From Elymus sibiricus (taxonomy: Eukaryota; Streptophyta; Magnoliopsida; Poales; Poaceae), in assembly GCA_039707655.1 (NCBI GenBank), contig CM077663.1:437613830-437677829 (forward strand): a stretch of DNA of 64,000 bases, in the 5' to 3' direction. Positions 22,844 through 33,098 of the stretch are shown here, one piece after another. How positions within the stretch are numbered: position 1 is the first letter of the stretch; each line of letters starts with the position of its first letter. Position numbers and translations under genes: made by a program. The notes beneath the pieces are model-generated. The model was not told where the DNA came from. It ran no database searches and was given only the letters and a program-made list of their open reading frames with translations.

Positions 22844-23740
22844 GCAATTCTAACAAATCATAGCATGATTTTGGCTTTCTCAAATAGGTGTGTCCAGCAA
22901 GGATACAAAGGAAAAACAAACAAGCAAAGCAAGCAAAGATACAAGACGCTCCAAGCAAAACTCATGATATGTGACGAATAAAAATATAGCTCCAAGTAAA
23001 ATACCGATGGTCGTTAGAAGAAAGGGGGGATGCCACTCGGGGGCATCCCCAAGCTTAGTTGCTTGTTTCTCTTTGGATATATCTTGGGGGTGCGGTAGCA
23101 TCCCCAAGCTTAGGCTTTTTATCACTCCTTATTACTTCATCCATCGTGATCTCACCCAAAACTTGAAAACTTCAATCACACAAAAAACACAACAAAATCT
23201 TCGTGAGATCCGTACTGTTGCAAACCCATTCATATTTTATTATTGCATTATACCTACTGTATTTTAACTTTACCATGGCTCATACCCTTCAATATAACCC
23301 ATAGATTCATCAAAACAAGCACACAATGCAACGAAAACAGAATCTGTCTTAAACAGAACAGTCTGTAGTAATCTGTACTCTAACCATACTTCTGTAACTC
23401 TACAAATTCTGAAAAAATAGTAAAACATAAGGAATTTGTATAGCAACAATGTGTTAAAATTTCAGCTTAAGATCACATTCCAGAAAAAAATGAAAATTCA
23501 TATACTGGACGCAAAGTTTCTGTTTCAGATTCAGCATCACTTCTACTCATCCTATGAATCATCCTAAAGGCTTTACTTGGCACAAACACTAAATAAACCA
23601 TAAAAACACAATCATAAAAGAGGCATAATTGTGTCAACACTCAAAAACACAAAGGAAAAAGCAAAAAATTATTTATTCATTGGGTTGCCTCCCAACAAGC
23701 GCTATCGTTTTACGCCCCTAGCTAGGCATAACGCATAGAT
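22844..23740 (-). other. Internal non-coding region of the gypsy-type element
   Basis: Lies between the Copia insertion and the gag-like frame. Contains GCATCCCCAAGCTTAG at about 23044 and 23100, the motif also found beside the left LTR (12246), and AT-rich sequence down to the gag stop. No pol domain is visible. Confidence 0.6.
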
Positions 23741-24556
23741 TCAAATATTGTCATCTTTGGTTTTCAACTCTTCAATCACACAACTAGATTTATTCAAGGA
23801 TTTAGCATGCATATTCTTAACGATAACACTCCTAGGAAGAAAACCAAAAAATTCATTCTTGTAAATAGGATCCCTTATGATTTCAACAAAGTCGGGATGA
23901 ATACTAATCATTTTAAGATCTCCCTTGTGGCTACTAGGTGTAGCAACTTTGTTCTTAATAACTTGCGTGGTCTTGCCAATCTTTACGGGAGTTTTTTCAA
24001 TAGTTTTGATATAAGAAAAGGCCGAACCCAAATTACTAAAAATCTCTTCCAACTTATCAATATGGTTAGGACTTTCTTCTACCCTTTCGTTAACTACGGT
24101 TTCTTTTGCCTTTAGTAGTTTAATGGCATCTCCCGCCTTAGCCCAAATTTTATTAGCAAGATTATGCAATTTCTTATCCAAATCTTCAAGATGTTCTTTA
24201 GTAATCATTTTCTTTTCAATAGCATCTAATCTCTCCATAACGTGTTCAAGAGTTAAAGTTGTTTCATTGATCATGATACGTGGTGATCCCACTAAACTTC
24301 CCAAAGCATTAAAAGCATCCAAATATGGACACATCAAGAAATTCCCTCCGGTAATCGTATCAAGGACGAATCTATACCAAGTGGTGATGCCAACATAAAA
24401 ACTGCGAAGAAGAACAATGGTAGATTGCTTATGGATAGATCTATTATGAGCATTGCAAATCCTATACCAAGCATCTTTTAAGTTCTCCCCTCTCCTTTGC
24501 TTAAAATTAAGAACCTCATTATCGGGTGTACACGCGATAAAGGAAGAACTAGCCAT
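23741..24556 (-). CDS. Gag-like protein of the pol-less gypsy-type element
   Basis: I take the ATG at 24556 (MASSSFIACTPDN) rather than the earlier in-frame ATG near the LTR, because the upstream stretch crosses the primer-binding site. That gives 271 residues. The first ~95 residues resemble a retrotransposon gag capsid domain: FKQRRGENLKDAWYRI, then a LLRSFYVGI stretch and LDTITGGNFL, the pattern of Gypsy gag. A helical, Lys/Glu-rich middle (coiled-coil-like, about residues 105-190) and a basic C-terminus follow. No CCHC knuckle and no pol follows the stop. It may package its own RNA while relying on another element's enzymes. The family assignment is inferred from the pattern. Confidence 0.7.
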   Translation of the reverse strand: MASSSFIACTPDNEVLNFKQRRGENLKDAWYRICNAHNRSIHKQSTIVLLRSFYVGITTWYRFVLDTITGGNFLMCPYLDAFNALGSLVGSPRIMINETTLTLEHVMERLDAIEKKMITKEHLEDLDKKLHNLANKIWAKAGDAIKLLKAKETVVNERVEESPNHIDKLEEIFSNLGSAFSYIKTIEKTPVKIGKTTQVIKNKVATPSSHKGDLKMISIHPDFVEIIRDPIYKNEFFGFLPRSVIVKNMHAKSLNKSSCVIEELKTKDDNI

Positions 24557-24765
24557 AGTGGCAAGGCAAGAGATCTGGCGAGAAAAAGGCCAAACGAAAA
24601 AGAGGGCGAATAAAACGGCAAATTGGTGAAGTGAAGGAGAGGAAAACGAGAGGAAAATGGCAAATAATGTAATTGCAAGGAGATGAGATTTGTGATTAGG
24701 AACCTGGTAGATGATTATGGAGTCCCCTCGGCGCCTACGATAGGCACGTAGAAGAGACCGCTTCC

Positions 24766-24783
24766 TCCCCGACAACGGCGCCA
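24766..24783 (-). other. Primer-binding site of the gypsy-type element
   Basis: On the minus strand TGGCGCCGTTGTCGGGGA, complementary in type to the 3' end of tRNA-Asp, ten bases from the right LTR. It fixes the element's orientation as minus. Confidence 0.85.
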
Positions 24784-24793
24784 GAAATTCCTT

Positions 24794-26364
24794 TGACGTG
24801 GCTTGAGACTGCGTCGGTATTTCCCCAAAGAGGAAGGGATGATGCAGCACAGCGACGGTAAGTATTTCCCTCAGTTATGAAACCAAGGTTATCGAACCAG
24901 TAGGAGGATTACCACCACCAATAAGCAGCACCTACACACAAACAACAAATACTTGCAACCCGATGCGAAAGAGAGGTTGTCAATCTCTCTACGTTAATAA
25001 GATAGATTAGGTAGTGATAGATATGAGAGATAGATCTCTCAAGAACACAAATAAAAAGAGTAAATATGCAGCATATGTTTTTGGGTTTTTGGTTTTGTAG
25101 ATCTGAAAACAAAGATGCAAAAAGATAGATCTGAAAGCAATATGTTGGAAAAGTAGACCCGGGGGCCGTAGGGTTCACTAGTGGCTTCTCTCATGAGTAT
25201 AGCGCACGGTGGGTGAACAAATTACTGTTGGGCAATTGATATAAAATCGAATAGTCATGACGATATCCAAGGCGATGATCATTATATAGGCATCACGTCC
25301 AAGATAGATAGACCGACTCCTGCCTGCATCTACCTCTATTACTCCACACATCGACCGCTATCCAGCATGCATCTAGTGTATTAAGTTCATGGAAAAACGG
25401 AGTAATGCAATAAGAATAATGACATGATGTAGACAAGATCTATTCATGTAGGAATAGACCCCATCTTGTTATCCTTAATAGCAACGATACATGTGTGTCT
25501 TGCTGCCCCTTCTGTCACTGGGAAAGAACACCGCAAGATCGAACCCATCACAAAGCACCTCTTCCCATGGCAAGAAAAATCGATCTAGTCGGCCTAACTA
25601 AACCAAAGATTCGGAGAAGAAATACGAGGCTATAAGTAATCATGCATATAAGAGATCAAAGAAGACTCAAATAATATTCATGGATAGAAACTGATCATGA
25701 ACTCAAAATTCATCGGATCCCAACAAACACACCGCAAAAGTTTACATCAAATAGATCTCCAAGAGACCATTGTATTGAGAATCATAAGAGAGAGAGAAGA
25801 AGCCATCTAGCTACTGCCTACGGTCCCGTAGGTCTATGGTGGACTATTCACGCATCATCGGAGAGGCACCTATGAGGAAGATGAACCCCTTCGTGATGGT
25901 GTTTAGATTGGATCTCGAGGTTCTGGAACTTGCGACGGCTGGAATTGTGTTTCGTCGACTCCCATAGGGTTTTTGGAATATTTGGGAATTTATAGGCATC
26001 AGAGGCAGTGGAGAGAGGCCCCGAGGAGGGCACAACCCATCAGGGCGCGCCGGGGCCCCCCTGGCGCGCCCTGCTGGCTTGTGGTCTCCTCGGCCCACTC
26101 CCCCGGCACTTCTTTGGCCCACTGGGTGTCTTCTGGTCCAGAAAAAATCTCCAAAAAGTTTCGTCGCGATTGGACTCCGTTTGGTATTGATTTTCTGCGA
26201 AGTAAAAAACAAGCAAAAACAGCAACTGGTACTTTGGCACTATGTCAATAGGTTAGTCCCAAATAATGATATAAAGTTGTTATAAAATGATTGTAAAACA
26301 TCCAAGAATGATAATATAACAGCATGGAACAAGCAAAAATTATAGATACGTTGGAGACGTATCA
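24794..26364 (-). repeat. 5' LTR of the gypsy-type element
   Basis: 1571 bp and the more complete of the two LTRs. It ends on the + strand with GGAGACGTATCA before the GGCAT duplication. Confidence 0.92.
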
Positions 26365-26369
26365 GGCAT

Positions 26370-27273
26370 TAGCACCCTCTATGAGCAACTGATCCCTTTC
26401 TTTCTTTACTTTGGCATTGTTTTCTTCTAGTTTCTTGATTCTCCAGTGTGACGACTCTAAGAGCCAATTATTCCACTTCTCCACGTCGCCCACCGATTCC
26501 TTGTTGCTTGAAACGTCCATATGTGCCCAAAATAAGCTACCAAATAAGATACAAAAAATTATGTGCCCAAAATAAGGTACAAAAGAACTGGCCCTTAGAA
26601 TGAAGAATTTAAAAATAACATGAAGAATTTAAAAATAACATGCATGATTCAAATTCTTCGATTTCTTGCTTTCAGATTTATTAAGAATTAAACATTAGGT
26701 TGATTCCTTACTTTCAGATTTGTTAGCAAGAACTAGAACTTAATTAAGCACCGTAAATTAAACACAATTAAGAACTAGAACTAGAACTTAATTAAACACC
26801 AAGGCGCAGATGAACTAAACATGGCGAATTCATCTAAGGGCTTGTTCGGTTGACACGGAGCTAGTAGTACTGATGAACTAAATCCGTGCGGCGTCGGGCG
26901 GCACCAAATGAATCGATCTAATGCTAGATACATGTGGTGGGGATGAAAGAGTTGATGTACCTGTGCGGCGTCGGGCGCCGGCGGCGGCAGGGATCGAGAG
27001 GAGAGGATGGGTAGAGTTGGGGATCGAGAGAGTGAGCACGAAAGGATAAGGTTTTACTGCGTCGGGAAGCTGTTAAAACCGACTAGTACTGGCGTGGGTC
27101 TAATGGACCTGAATGTGCAACGCCGGGCCTAATGTGCAACGCCAGCACTAAGCAAATAGTTATGACGTACAAATTTAGCCGACGCCAGCACTATTTGAAA
27201 ATATTAGTGCTGGCGTTGGTGAAAAATGGCGCGCCACGAACAAGAGTTGTGGCTAGCCATTTCTCCACTGGTG
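26370..27273. other. Right-hand part of the CACTA element
   Basis: Holds the 5' part of the coiled-coil frame (26520-26365, minus strand), a direct duplication of GAAGAATTTAAAAATAACAT (about 26600-26640), and GGCGT-rich subterminal repeats before the right end. No other gene is seen. Confidence 0.6.
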
Positions 27274-27435
27274 TATAGTGTACAACTAATTAAAAATAAA
27301 GAACTTAGCAACAAGAAGCTAAGCTCCTATGCATTGAAGAGTTTAGTAACTAAGTCCTTTCATGTACTTAGCGCCTCATCTAAACACCTATGCCCTCACA
27401 GAGGCCTCGTGAAAAACCAAGGCCCGGGACTCTTA

Positions 27436-27842
27436 AAGCATCTACAACCGGCATCCTCAAATCCTCCTCAAACGTCTACGGACACGACCGGTCAGTGACC
27501 AGAGAGCAGAGAAGAAAAAAAGTGACCGAACCGGACCCCTCATATCATCCATGTACGTCTGGGTTGTCCGTGAACCCTCATATTGAGGACAAATGTAGGG
27601 AGGATACAAGGGCTCGCGGACGCGCCCGATCATAGGACGGGCCCATCCCAGACCACAGTTTTTCTTTCTTTATTCTTTCTTTTCGTTCTCTCTCTTCATG
27701 TTCGCGAATTACGTGCAAGTGACCAGATATATCAGAAAGAAAATAAGGAACGTGGCTGCATGAACGGACGAATAAGGCTCAAAACGAACACCCCCGGTCA
27801 CTGACCGGACACGTGTGCGAGCGTTTAGAGGGGTAGATGCTC
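27436..27842. mobile_element. Harbinger-like MITE (407 bp)
   Basis: The ends AAGCATCTACAACC and, inverted, GAGCATCTACCCC are flanked by TTA at 27433-27435 and 27843-27845. The subterminal CGGTCAGTGACC and CCGGTCACTGACCGG stretches are related by inversion. It is similar to the next element (28335-28760), with shared TTCTTTATTC and ACGTGCAAGTGACC segments. No coding capacity. Confidence 0.8.
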
Positions 27843-27984
27843 TTACATACATAGACTGGTAGGCGTCCGTGAACGAAACAGTTCCAATCGCTTGAGAATG
27901 AGCACGTGCACTAGATTGAGCATTAAAAATTGCGTGCCCCTAAATTATTTCCATGCATCTTACCGTCCGTAGAGAAAGGGAGAA

Positions 27985-29340
27985 AGAAAATAGCCTTAGC
28001 ATCAAGTCTATTTCATTTCAACAAGAAAACCCTTCGCATGTCACGGCTTAAAAGAAATGCCACCAAATCATGTCTCCGTCACATCAAAGTAGCACTCTCT
28101 TCCCCATCCCTTTCCGTCTGCCTCCACTGTTCAAAGCTCTGCGCATAAGTCTAAAGATGTATCAAGAAATGGAAACGTCAAAACACCCGCAAGCCAACCA
28201 CAAGCTAAGATGTGCCTCTCGTTGTGGCCACGTATGCATCTCATTGCAATGAAATGTTAGATCGACAAGCGATTTTGTAACAGCTCTAATCATCGCGTCG
28301 AATCGAAGGGGATCGAACCTAATTGATTCGATTAGAGCATCTACAGCCGGACCCCTCGTACTCTTTTCAAACGTCCGGGCAGCCTGCCCGGACACTGACC
28401 GGTCACGAAAAAACGACCCAGACGGACTCCTCATATCCATCTCAAACGCCCGGACTGACCGGCACCCCTCATATCGATCTCAAATATGAGGACGGTATGA
28501 GGGGTCGCGGACGCGTCCGGGCATGCCCGATCAGTCCGCCACGTAGAACACGACCCCACCTCGGATCATCTTTTCTCTTTCTTTATTCATTTTTTTATTT
28601 CTCTCTCTTCTTCTTCACCAATCACGTGCAAGTGACCGAACATACGAGGAAAAATATGAGAGATGCGGCTGCACGGACGAAAAAATGGAGGTTCAAAACG
28701 ACCGGGCGTGTCCGCGGGCGTTTGAGGGACCGGATTTGCAAGTGGTGGCTGAAGATGCTCTTACTCCATTGTATTGTATCCAACACACGGCAAATCTTAG
28801 CTTGCCACGTGGGTAAAGGGTCCCATCCCAATGTAACATTTTAATATCTTTGCTTAGAGAGTCAAAAGCCCGCCGGGGGAAAAGACCACCCTACCCCGGG
28901 TGCCAAAATATCAAAAGGAGGTGAGATTTGCCCTGGCCGGTGGCGCACGGGCAGACCATTTCCATTTCTACCGCGGCGTTCCTCCTCCCTCGCGGCCACC
29001 GCCACGGCGCGCCGACGTCGTCCCCCTCCCGTCCGCCGCCGCCCGCCGGCGCCCTGACCGCCGCGTCTCCGCCGCCCGCAGGCCGTCCTCCCCTCCTCCC
29101 GCCTCGCCCCGTCTCGCTCCTCCGGCCCGCCTACCGACCTACCCGGGCCCCGATCCGCGCGGAGGGAGGGGGGACGAGGAGATGGCGGTGGTCCTCGCGT
29201 GGCTCAACGCCAGGGTCGTCGACCCCCTGCTGCAGGTGATCCAGAGGTGAGCTCCCGGTTCCGCTTCGTATCTGGTCGCCGGTTTCATCGATTGCTGCTG
29301 CTGCTGATGATGGCCGGTGCAGGGGCGCGGAGCCGAAGCA
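27985..29340 (+). repeat. Copy B of the duplicated DUF2062 5' region
   Basis: The intact partner of copies A1/A2 at 8875-10020. It includes upstream DNA, the GC-rich leader and exon 1. It is interrupted by the 28335-28760 MITE, which is absent from copy A. Confidence 0.85.
28335..28760. mobile_element. Harbinger-like MITE with an empty site in the paralogous copy
   Basis: 426 bp, ends GAGCATCTACAGCCGG and (inverted) GAGCATCTTCAGCC, flanked by TTA at 28332-28334 and 28761-28763. The duplicate at 9223-9260 reads straight through the same place with one TTA (9237-9239), so both borders and the three-base duplication are confirmed by comparison within this window. Confidence 0.93.
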
Positions 29341-30668
29341 GCTCGCCTTCTCCGCCGCGCTCGGCGTCACCATCGGGATCTTCCCCATCTGCGGTACGTG
29401 TTTGCTGCTGGATTTCACCTTCTTTCCAGGAACTGAGCGGTTTACCAACCGGGTTCAGATTCGATTGTTCGGTACGCATGGGCATGGCGTGTCGGCGCAG
29501 CAATACAGTACAGTACCATAGGATCCGATGTGTGCGTGCGCGGCCATAGTTTGAGGACAACACGGCTCAGTTCCTGCAAAACACACGGCTGCACGGCACC
29601 ATGCTATAAGCCGTTCATTTACATCTCCAAGACTCCAAGTGATGCTTCTTCTCCATTCATATGTATTCAGTGTCTTGGCTGTTGTGATCTCATAGCTGAA
29701 TCGTGCGTCCAGTCTCCCTACCCTGTTTCCATCAACAACATAGTTGGGTCCAAGATTTCACAGACCTGAATTGTCACCAAAAAGCACCTGTCAACTGCAT
29801 GTAGTAGCTTAGGAAAATCCTCTTGAAAATTGTTGAGGTTCAGCGCTAGTCTGATGGCACTTGGTTACCATGTGACGTGCAGTTATTGTACACGTTTCAA
29901 TTATGTCGCTAGTCTTTTTCATAATGTTTCTCAAAGCAACTTGATGTAAACTTGGCCTTTCATGGTTGTAGGGACCACTGTTATCATCGGTGGACTTGCT
30001 GTGGCGATGTTAGGAGCTCGCTGCAATGCTGTTACTGTCATGGTTCTGAATTTAGCTGCTACTCCTCTCGAGCTAAGGTAAACACACGCACTCAGCATTA
30101 AATACAGTAAACCAAATTCCATTGTATGGATCCTTTTATAAGAAGAATTGCTGGTTCTATGTCGAGCTTTATATCTAGAAATAGTTGTCGGTTCTATGTC
30201 AAGCTTTAATTATATGGATGGTTGTTGGTTCTATGTCAAGCTTTAATTATATGAACAGTTGTTGGTTCCATGCCAAGCTGTGTTCATAAGTCATAACAGG
30301 ATTTGTGTACTCAATTACTTCTTTTGAGTTTGGTAGTCTCAGGTTCCTTGTTCATATGACTTACTTTTATTATACGTAACATGCATTAGAGTGCTGATAC
30401 CCCAAATCTGCTTTGTTGATTTTGCTGCTTGAAAAAAAGTGGCTGGTGTTAATGCATGTGCTGTCACTAGTTGGCAGGTACGTTGTCTTGAAAAAAAGGA
30501 TAGCGTTTTCATGACTCGTTTAATGCCGAACAAAGTTCTTCAGTCAGTAGACTAATGTATTTTTCTTTAGTCTGGCTTTACAGTTGCATTGTGATAGACG
30601 TTTCAATCTAAATGATTAAATATAATTAGGGGTAAATATCGTGCCAAAATGGGCTATTTTGTAAGGAA

Positions 30669-30700
<32 letters not shown>

Positions 30701-31394
30701 GGGGAGGACATGCTCTATATCTCCAGTGGCTTGTTTCTTTTTTAACAGGGTTTGATCTTTGAAATTTTGCATGGCATACAACTTGCGCTCCCTCTGTTAA
30801 TATTTATTTAAAAATTTGGAAATTTTGTTCCCAATGGTTCACAGATTTAGTGCATTTTCACTCCTGTTGTACCTAGCGCAGCAGTTGTAAGCTATAAGCA
30901 ATCATGTTTTAATTGATTTAGAGCTACCAGTGAGCTTTCATTTTTACCGGATCCTCCCTATATCTGGTTTCAATGAGTTTGGCAGTGTCGTTTCCTGATT
31001 ATGTTTTCCTCAGCTTGATCATTCCTTTCTTGCGTTTGGGAGAAGCAGTCACGGGCGGTGAGCACTTCCCCTTGACATCTGATGCATTCAAGATGGTCCT
31101 CACTGGCCACGCCTCAAAGGATGTGCTACTCAGTATTTTTCATGCGGTTAGTAAAATTGCTTCGGTCACCAGTTTATCTCGTCCATAAGAATTGAGCATT
31201 GTGTTCTCTTTGTTCTCGAAAATACTACCATGACTATTGCCATTGTTGAATGAATACAGATTCTCGGCTGGATGGTTGCTGCACCGTTTGTGATGGCTGG
31301 GCTGTACACCTTATCCGTCCCTTGTTTCAAGTACCTGGTCAGCAGGTTTGGCGTCATCCCATCGAGCCCCAGGACGCCGATGAAAGCGGTATAA
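29182..31394 (+). CDS. DUF2062 domain membrane protein
   Basis: Five exons: 29182-29246, 29323-29393, 29972-30077, 30978-31146 and 31260-31394, giving 181 residues. All junctions have GT/AG and consistent phase. The exon 4 acceptor must be the AG at 30976-30977; using the one at 30984-30985 would bring an early stop. The core (KQLAFSAALGVTIGIFPICG, then a glycine/alanine-rich hydrophobic stretch and an NLAATPLE segment) matches DUF2062, a family of small multi-pass membrane proteins found in bacteria and plants whose biochemical role is unclear. Three or so hydrophobic segments are visible, the last near residues 138-160 in exon 5. A GC-rich leader precedes the ATG. A decayed copy of the 5' part lies at 8.9-10.0 kb. 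The gene looks intact; the family name is inferred from sequence pattern. Confidence 0.87.
30671..30703. repeat. (GT)n followed by a long G-tract in intron 3 of the DUF2062 gene
   Basis: About seven GT units run into more than 20 consecutive G bases. Such tracts are prone to length change and sequencing error, so the exact length is uncertain. Confidence 0.85.
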
Positions 31395-32100
31395 TGTAGC
31401 TGTTTTCCCTAAAGCAACTTTATAACGCCCCTGAAGCTGTATACGCGAATTCATTATATTGTCCGATTGAGATGGTCTGGTCAATGATTTACTCAGCCAT
31501 CCTAACTCCCAAGCGCAGGCGCATAAATAGATTTGCAGAGACATATACGTGTGTTAGCATCAGATTCAGAGGCATGTACTCCCATGTGTTAGCATGCCAC
31601 ATGTAGAGGCGCTGTATTTTTTATATATCAAGTTGCAGCAATTCTTTTTCTTTCTTTCTTTCTTTCACGTGTGCAACTCACCTGTTTCAAACCTGATGAT
31701 ATTCATTCGTTACTTTGGAAACTATGGACTATTTGTTTGAGACATGTTTCTTTTCATATCTACTAGGTTTTGCTTTGCCCGAACGAATCTGAACCCGAAA
31801 ATGGGGCTGCACCGTTGCTCGTCCATGCCGACTGATCTTACGGTGCCGTCATCTGGACATCATCATCGGCCATTCTCATCTGCATTTGTGTGTCCACAGG
31901 CCGTTCTCATCTGCTGGCTCATGTTATGTAAAGTGTTGTCTATTGTCTGTAGATACTATGCTGATTGTGTTGCGCTTAACTGTTAGTACTCCCGTTAGGG
32001 ACAGCTCGTGTATCCTCACGTGGAGCTCTAGGCAAATATGTATATATACAGGTGACGTGTCTTTTATTAAGATATATCTCTCATACATACAATAATGCAA
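31395..32100. other. 3' flank of the DUF2062 gene
   Basis: Probably includes the 3' untranslated region. A short CTTT microsatellite is at about 31645-31668. No further gene is recognised. Confidence 0.45.
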
Positions 32101-32166
32101 TACGGTAAATGTTTAGATCATAAAAGTAATGATCTAAACGCTCTTATATTAGTTTACGGAGGGAGT
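32101..32166. mobile_element. Stowaway MITE remnant
   Basis: The right half is canonical (ATCTAAACGCTCTTATATTAG, ending GTTTACGGAGGGAGTA). The left half has decayed to TAAATGTTTAGATC, with no CTCCCTCCGT terminus. Confidence 0.75.
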
Positions 32167-32167
32167 A

Positions 32168-33098
32168 TGTCTAGCTTCACTGAAGCTCGGGAGGCACGTC
32201 CATTTTGACATGTAAAGGCACGTTCTGGAGAGCAATAACCCACATGTGTGCCCGCATATAAAATGCATTGATATATATATAAGCTTTACCAAAAGAGTTA
32301 TGCAGAGACAGAATTGCCAAATGAACCCGTAAGCAGAAGTAACACAACAAGCACATAGATTACATGTTCGCATGAAGATTTTTTTTTTTAATTCTCTCTT
32401 GTCCAATAGCTCCATGGAAGGAATCATTTTACTTTTATCAGCTCCAACTTCTCATTGTGCCAGCAACTTGCACTAGAACTATATGTAAAGCAAAGAAACA
32501 ATTCGGCCACAAATCACATAACCTCGTTTTAATTCGGCTCTTTCTTCAGCTGCCTCCTCTTGTCACTTAGTCAGGATGGAACATAAAGCACAAGGATGGA
32601 ACAAAAATGAGGCAATCCAATAGCAAATACTGTTTCAAAATAGTTCAAAGGAAAACATGGATATGCAAGACTAGTTTCCATTTACTTATATTAATCCAAA
32701 TGGGATGGAGATAAAAGAACCTCTTACAATCGTGTGGTCGCTCATCGCCTTTCGCCTACCAACAATACATGAACCCCATACCAAGCACACGACGATCGAT
32801 CGATATGAAGAAGTGATTGATTTGTGCATCAAGAGGCCATAGTTTTTGAGTGCATACGAACAGGCAGTGGCTAAAAATGACATCATGCATTCGAAACATA
32901 CTGACGAAATAGCTATAAGGAGGGATAGTCTCTAATGTCTACCAGTACCAAGTACCAACAGAGATCTTGATACTGCTTATGCACTAAAAGCATGTCCTGA
33001 CTGTCGACATATATATTCATATAGGACAGCAGGAAAGAAAGAGGGTTCGACGACACGCCGAATTCGATCAGATAAAACCATTCGGGAACCATGTTGGA
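32168..33098. other. 3' flank of the PPR-DYW gene, no other gene seen
   Basis: AT-rich intergenic DNA that should contain the 3' untranslated region of the minus-strand gene ending at 33099. Confidence 0.45.

Larger units (their letters stand above)
10711..26364 (-). mobile_element. Gypsy-type LTR retrotransposon without pol (host of the Copia)
   Basis: LTRs at 10711-12245 and 24794-26364 start TG and end CA on the + strand and are flanked by GGCAT at 10706-10710 and 26365-26369. The primer-binding site next to the right LTR faces left, so the element is transcribed on the minus strand and its 5' LTR is the right one. Without the nested Copia it measures about 6.6 kb. Only a gag-like frame is present; no protease, reverse transcriptase or integrase is visible, so it is non-autonomous. 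The LTR start TGATACGTCTCCAACG (minus strand) is very common in Triticeae, but I do not assign a family name. Confidence 0.9.
10508..26520 (-). pseudogene. CACTA-borne coiled-coil reading frame, split by retrotransposon insertion
   Basis: The 5' part runs from an ATG at 26520 down to 26365 (52 codons, starting MDVSSNKESVGDVEKW). The 3' part runs from 10705 down to a stop at 10508 (66 codons including the stop, ending SIILDDDEE). The intervening 15.65 kb LTR element inserted with a GGCAT duplication. Leaving out one duplication copy, the two parts are in the same frame, so before the insertion this was an uninterrupted frame of about 117 residues. It is Lys/Glu-rich with heptad-like helical stretches (KKLEENNAKVKKERDQLL), a basic KKRR patch and an acidic tail. 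This resembles the coiled-coil segment of plant transposon accessory proteins; the function is unknown. Confidence 0.7.
10170..27273. mobile_element. Small CACTA-type DNA transposon, split by a nested LTR element
   Basis: The left end reads CACTAGTGCAGAAAAGCCTA. The right end, read inwards, is CACCAGTGGAGAAATGGCTA, so the last CACTA base motif has one change. Subterminal GGCGT/ACGCC motifs recur in both ends (10190-10340 and 27120-27230). The flanking triplets are TGT at 10167-10169 and TAT at 27274-27276, an imperfect three-base duplication. Removing the nested retrotransposon leaves about 1.45 kb, with no transposase, so it is non-autonomous. It carries one minus-strand coiled-coil frame. 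Confidence 0.75.
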
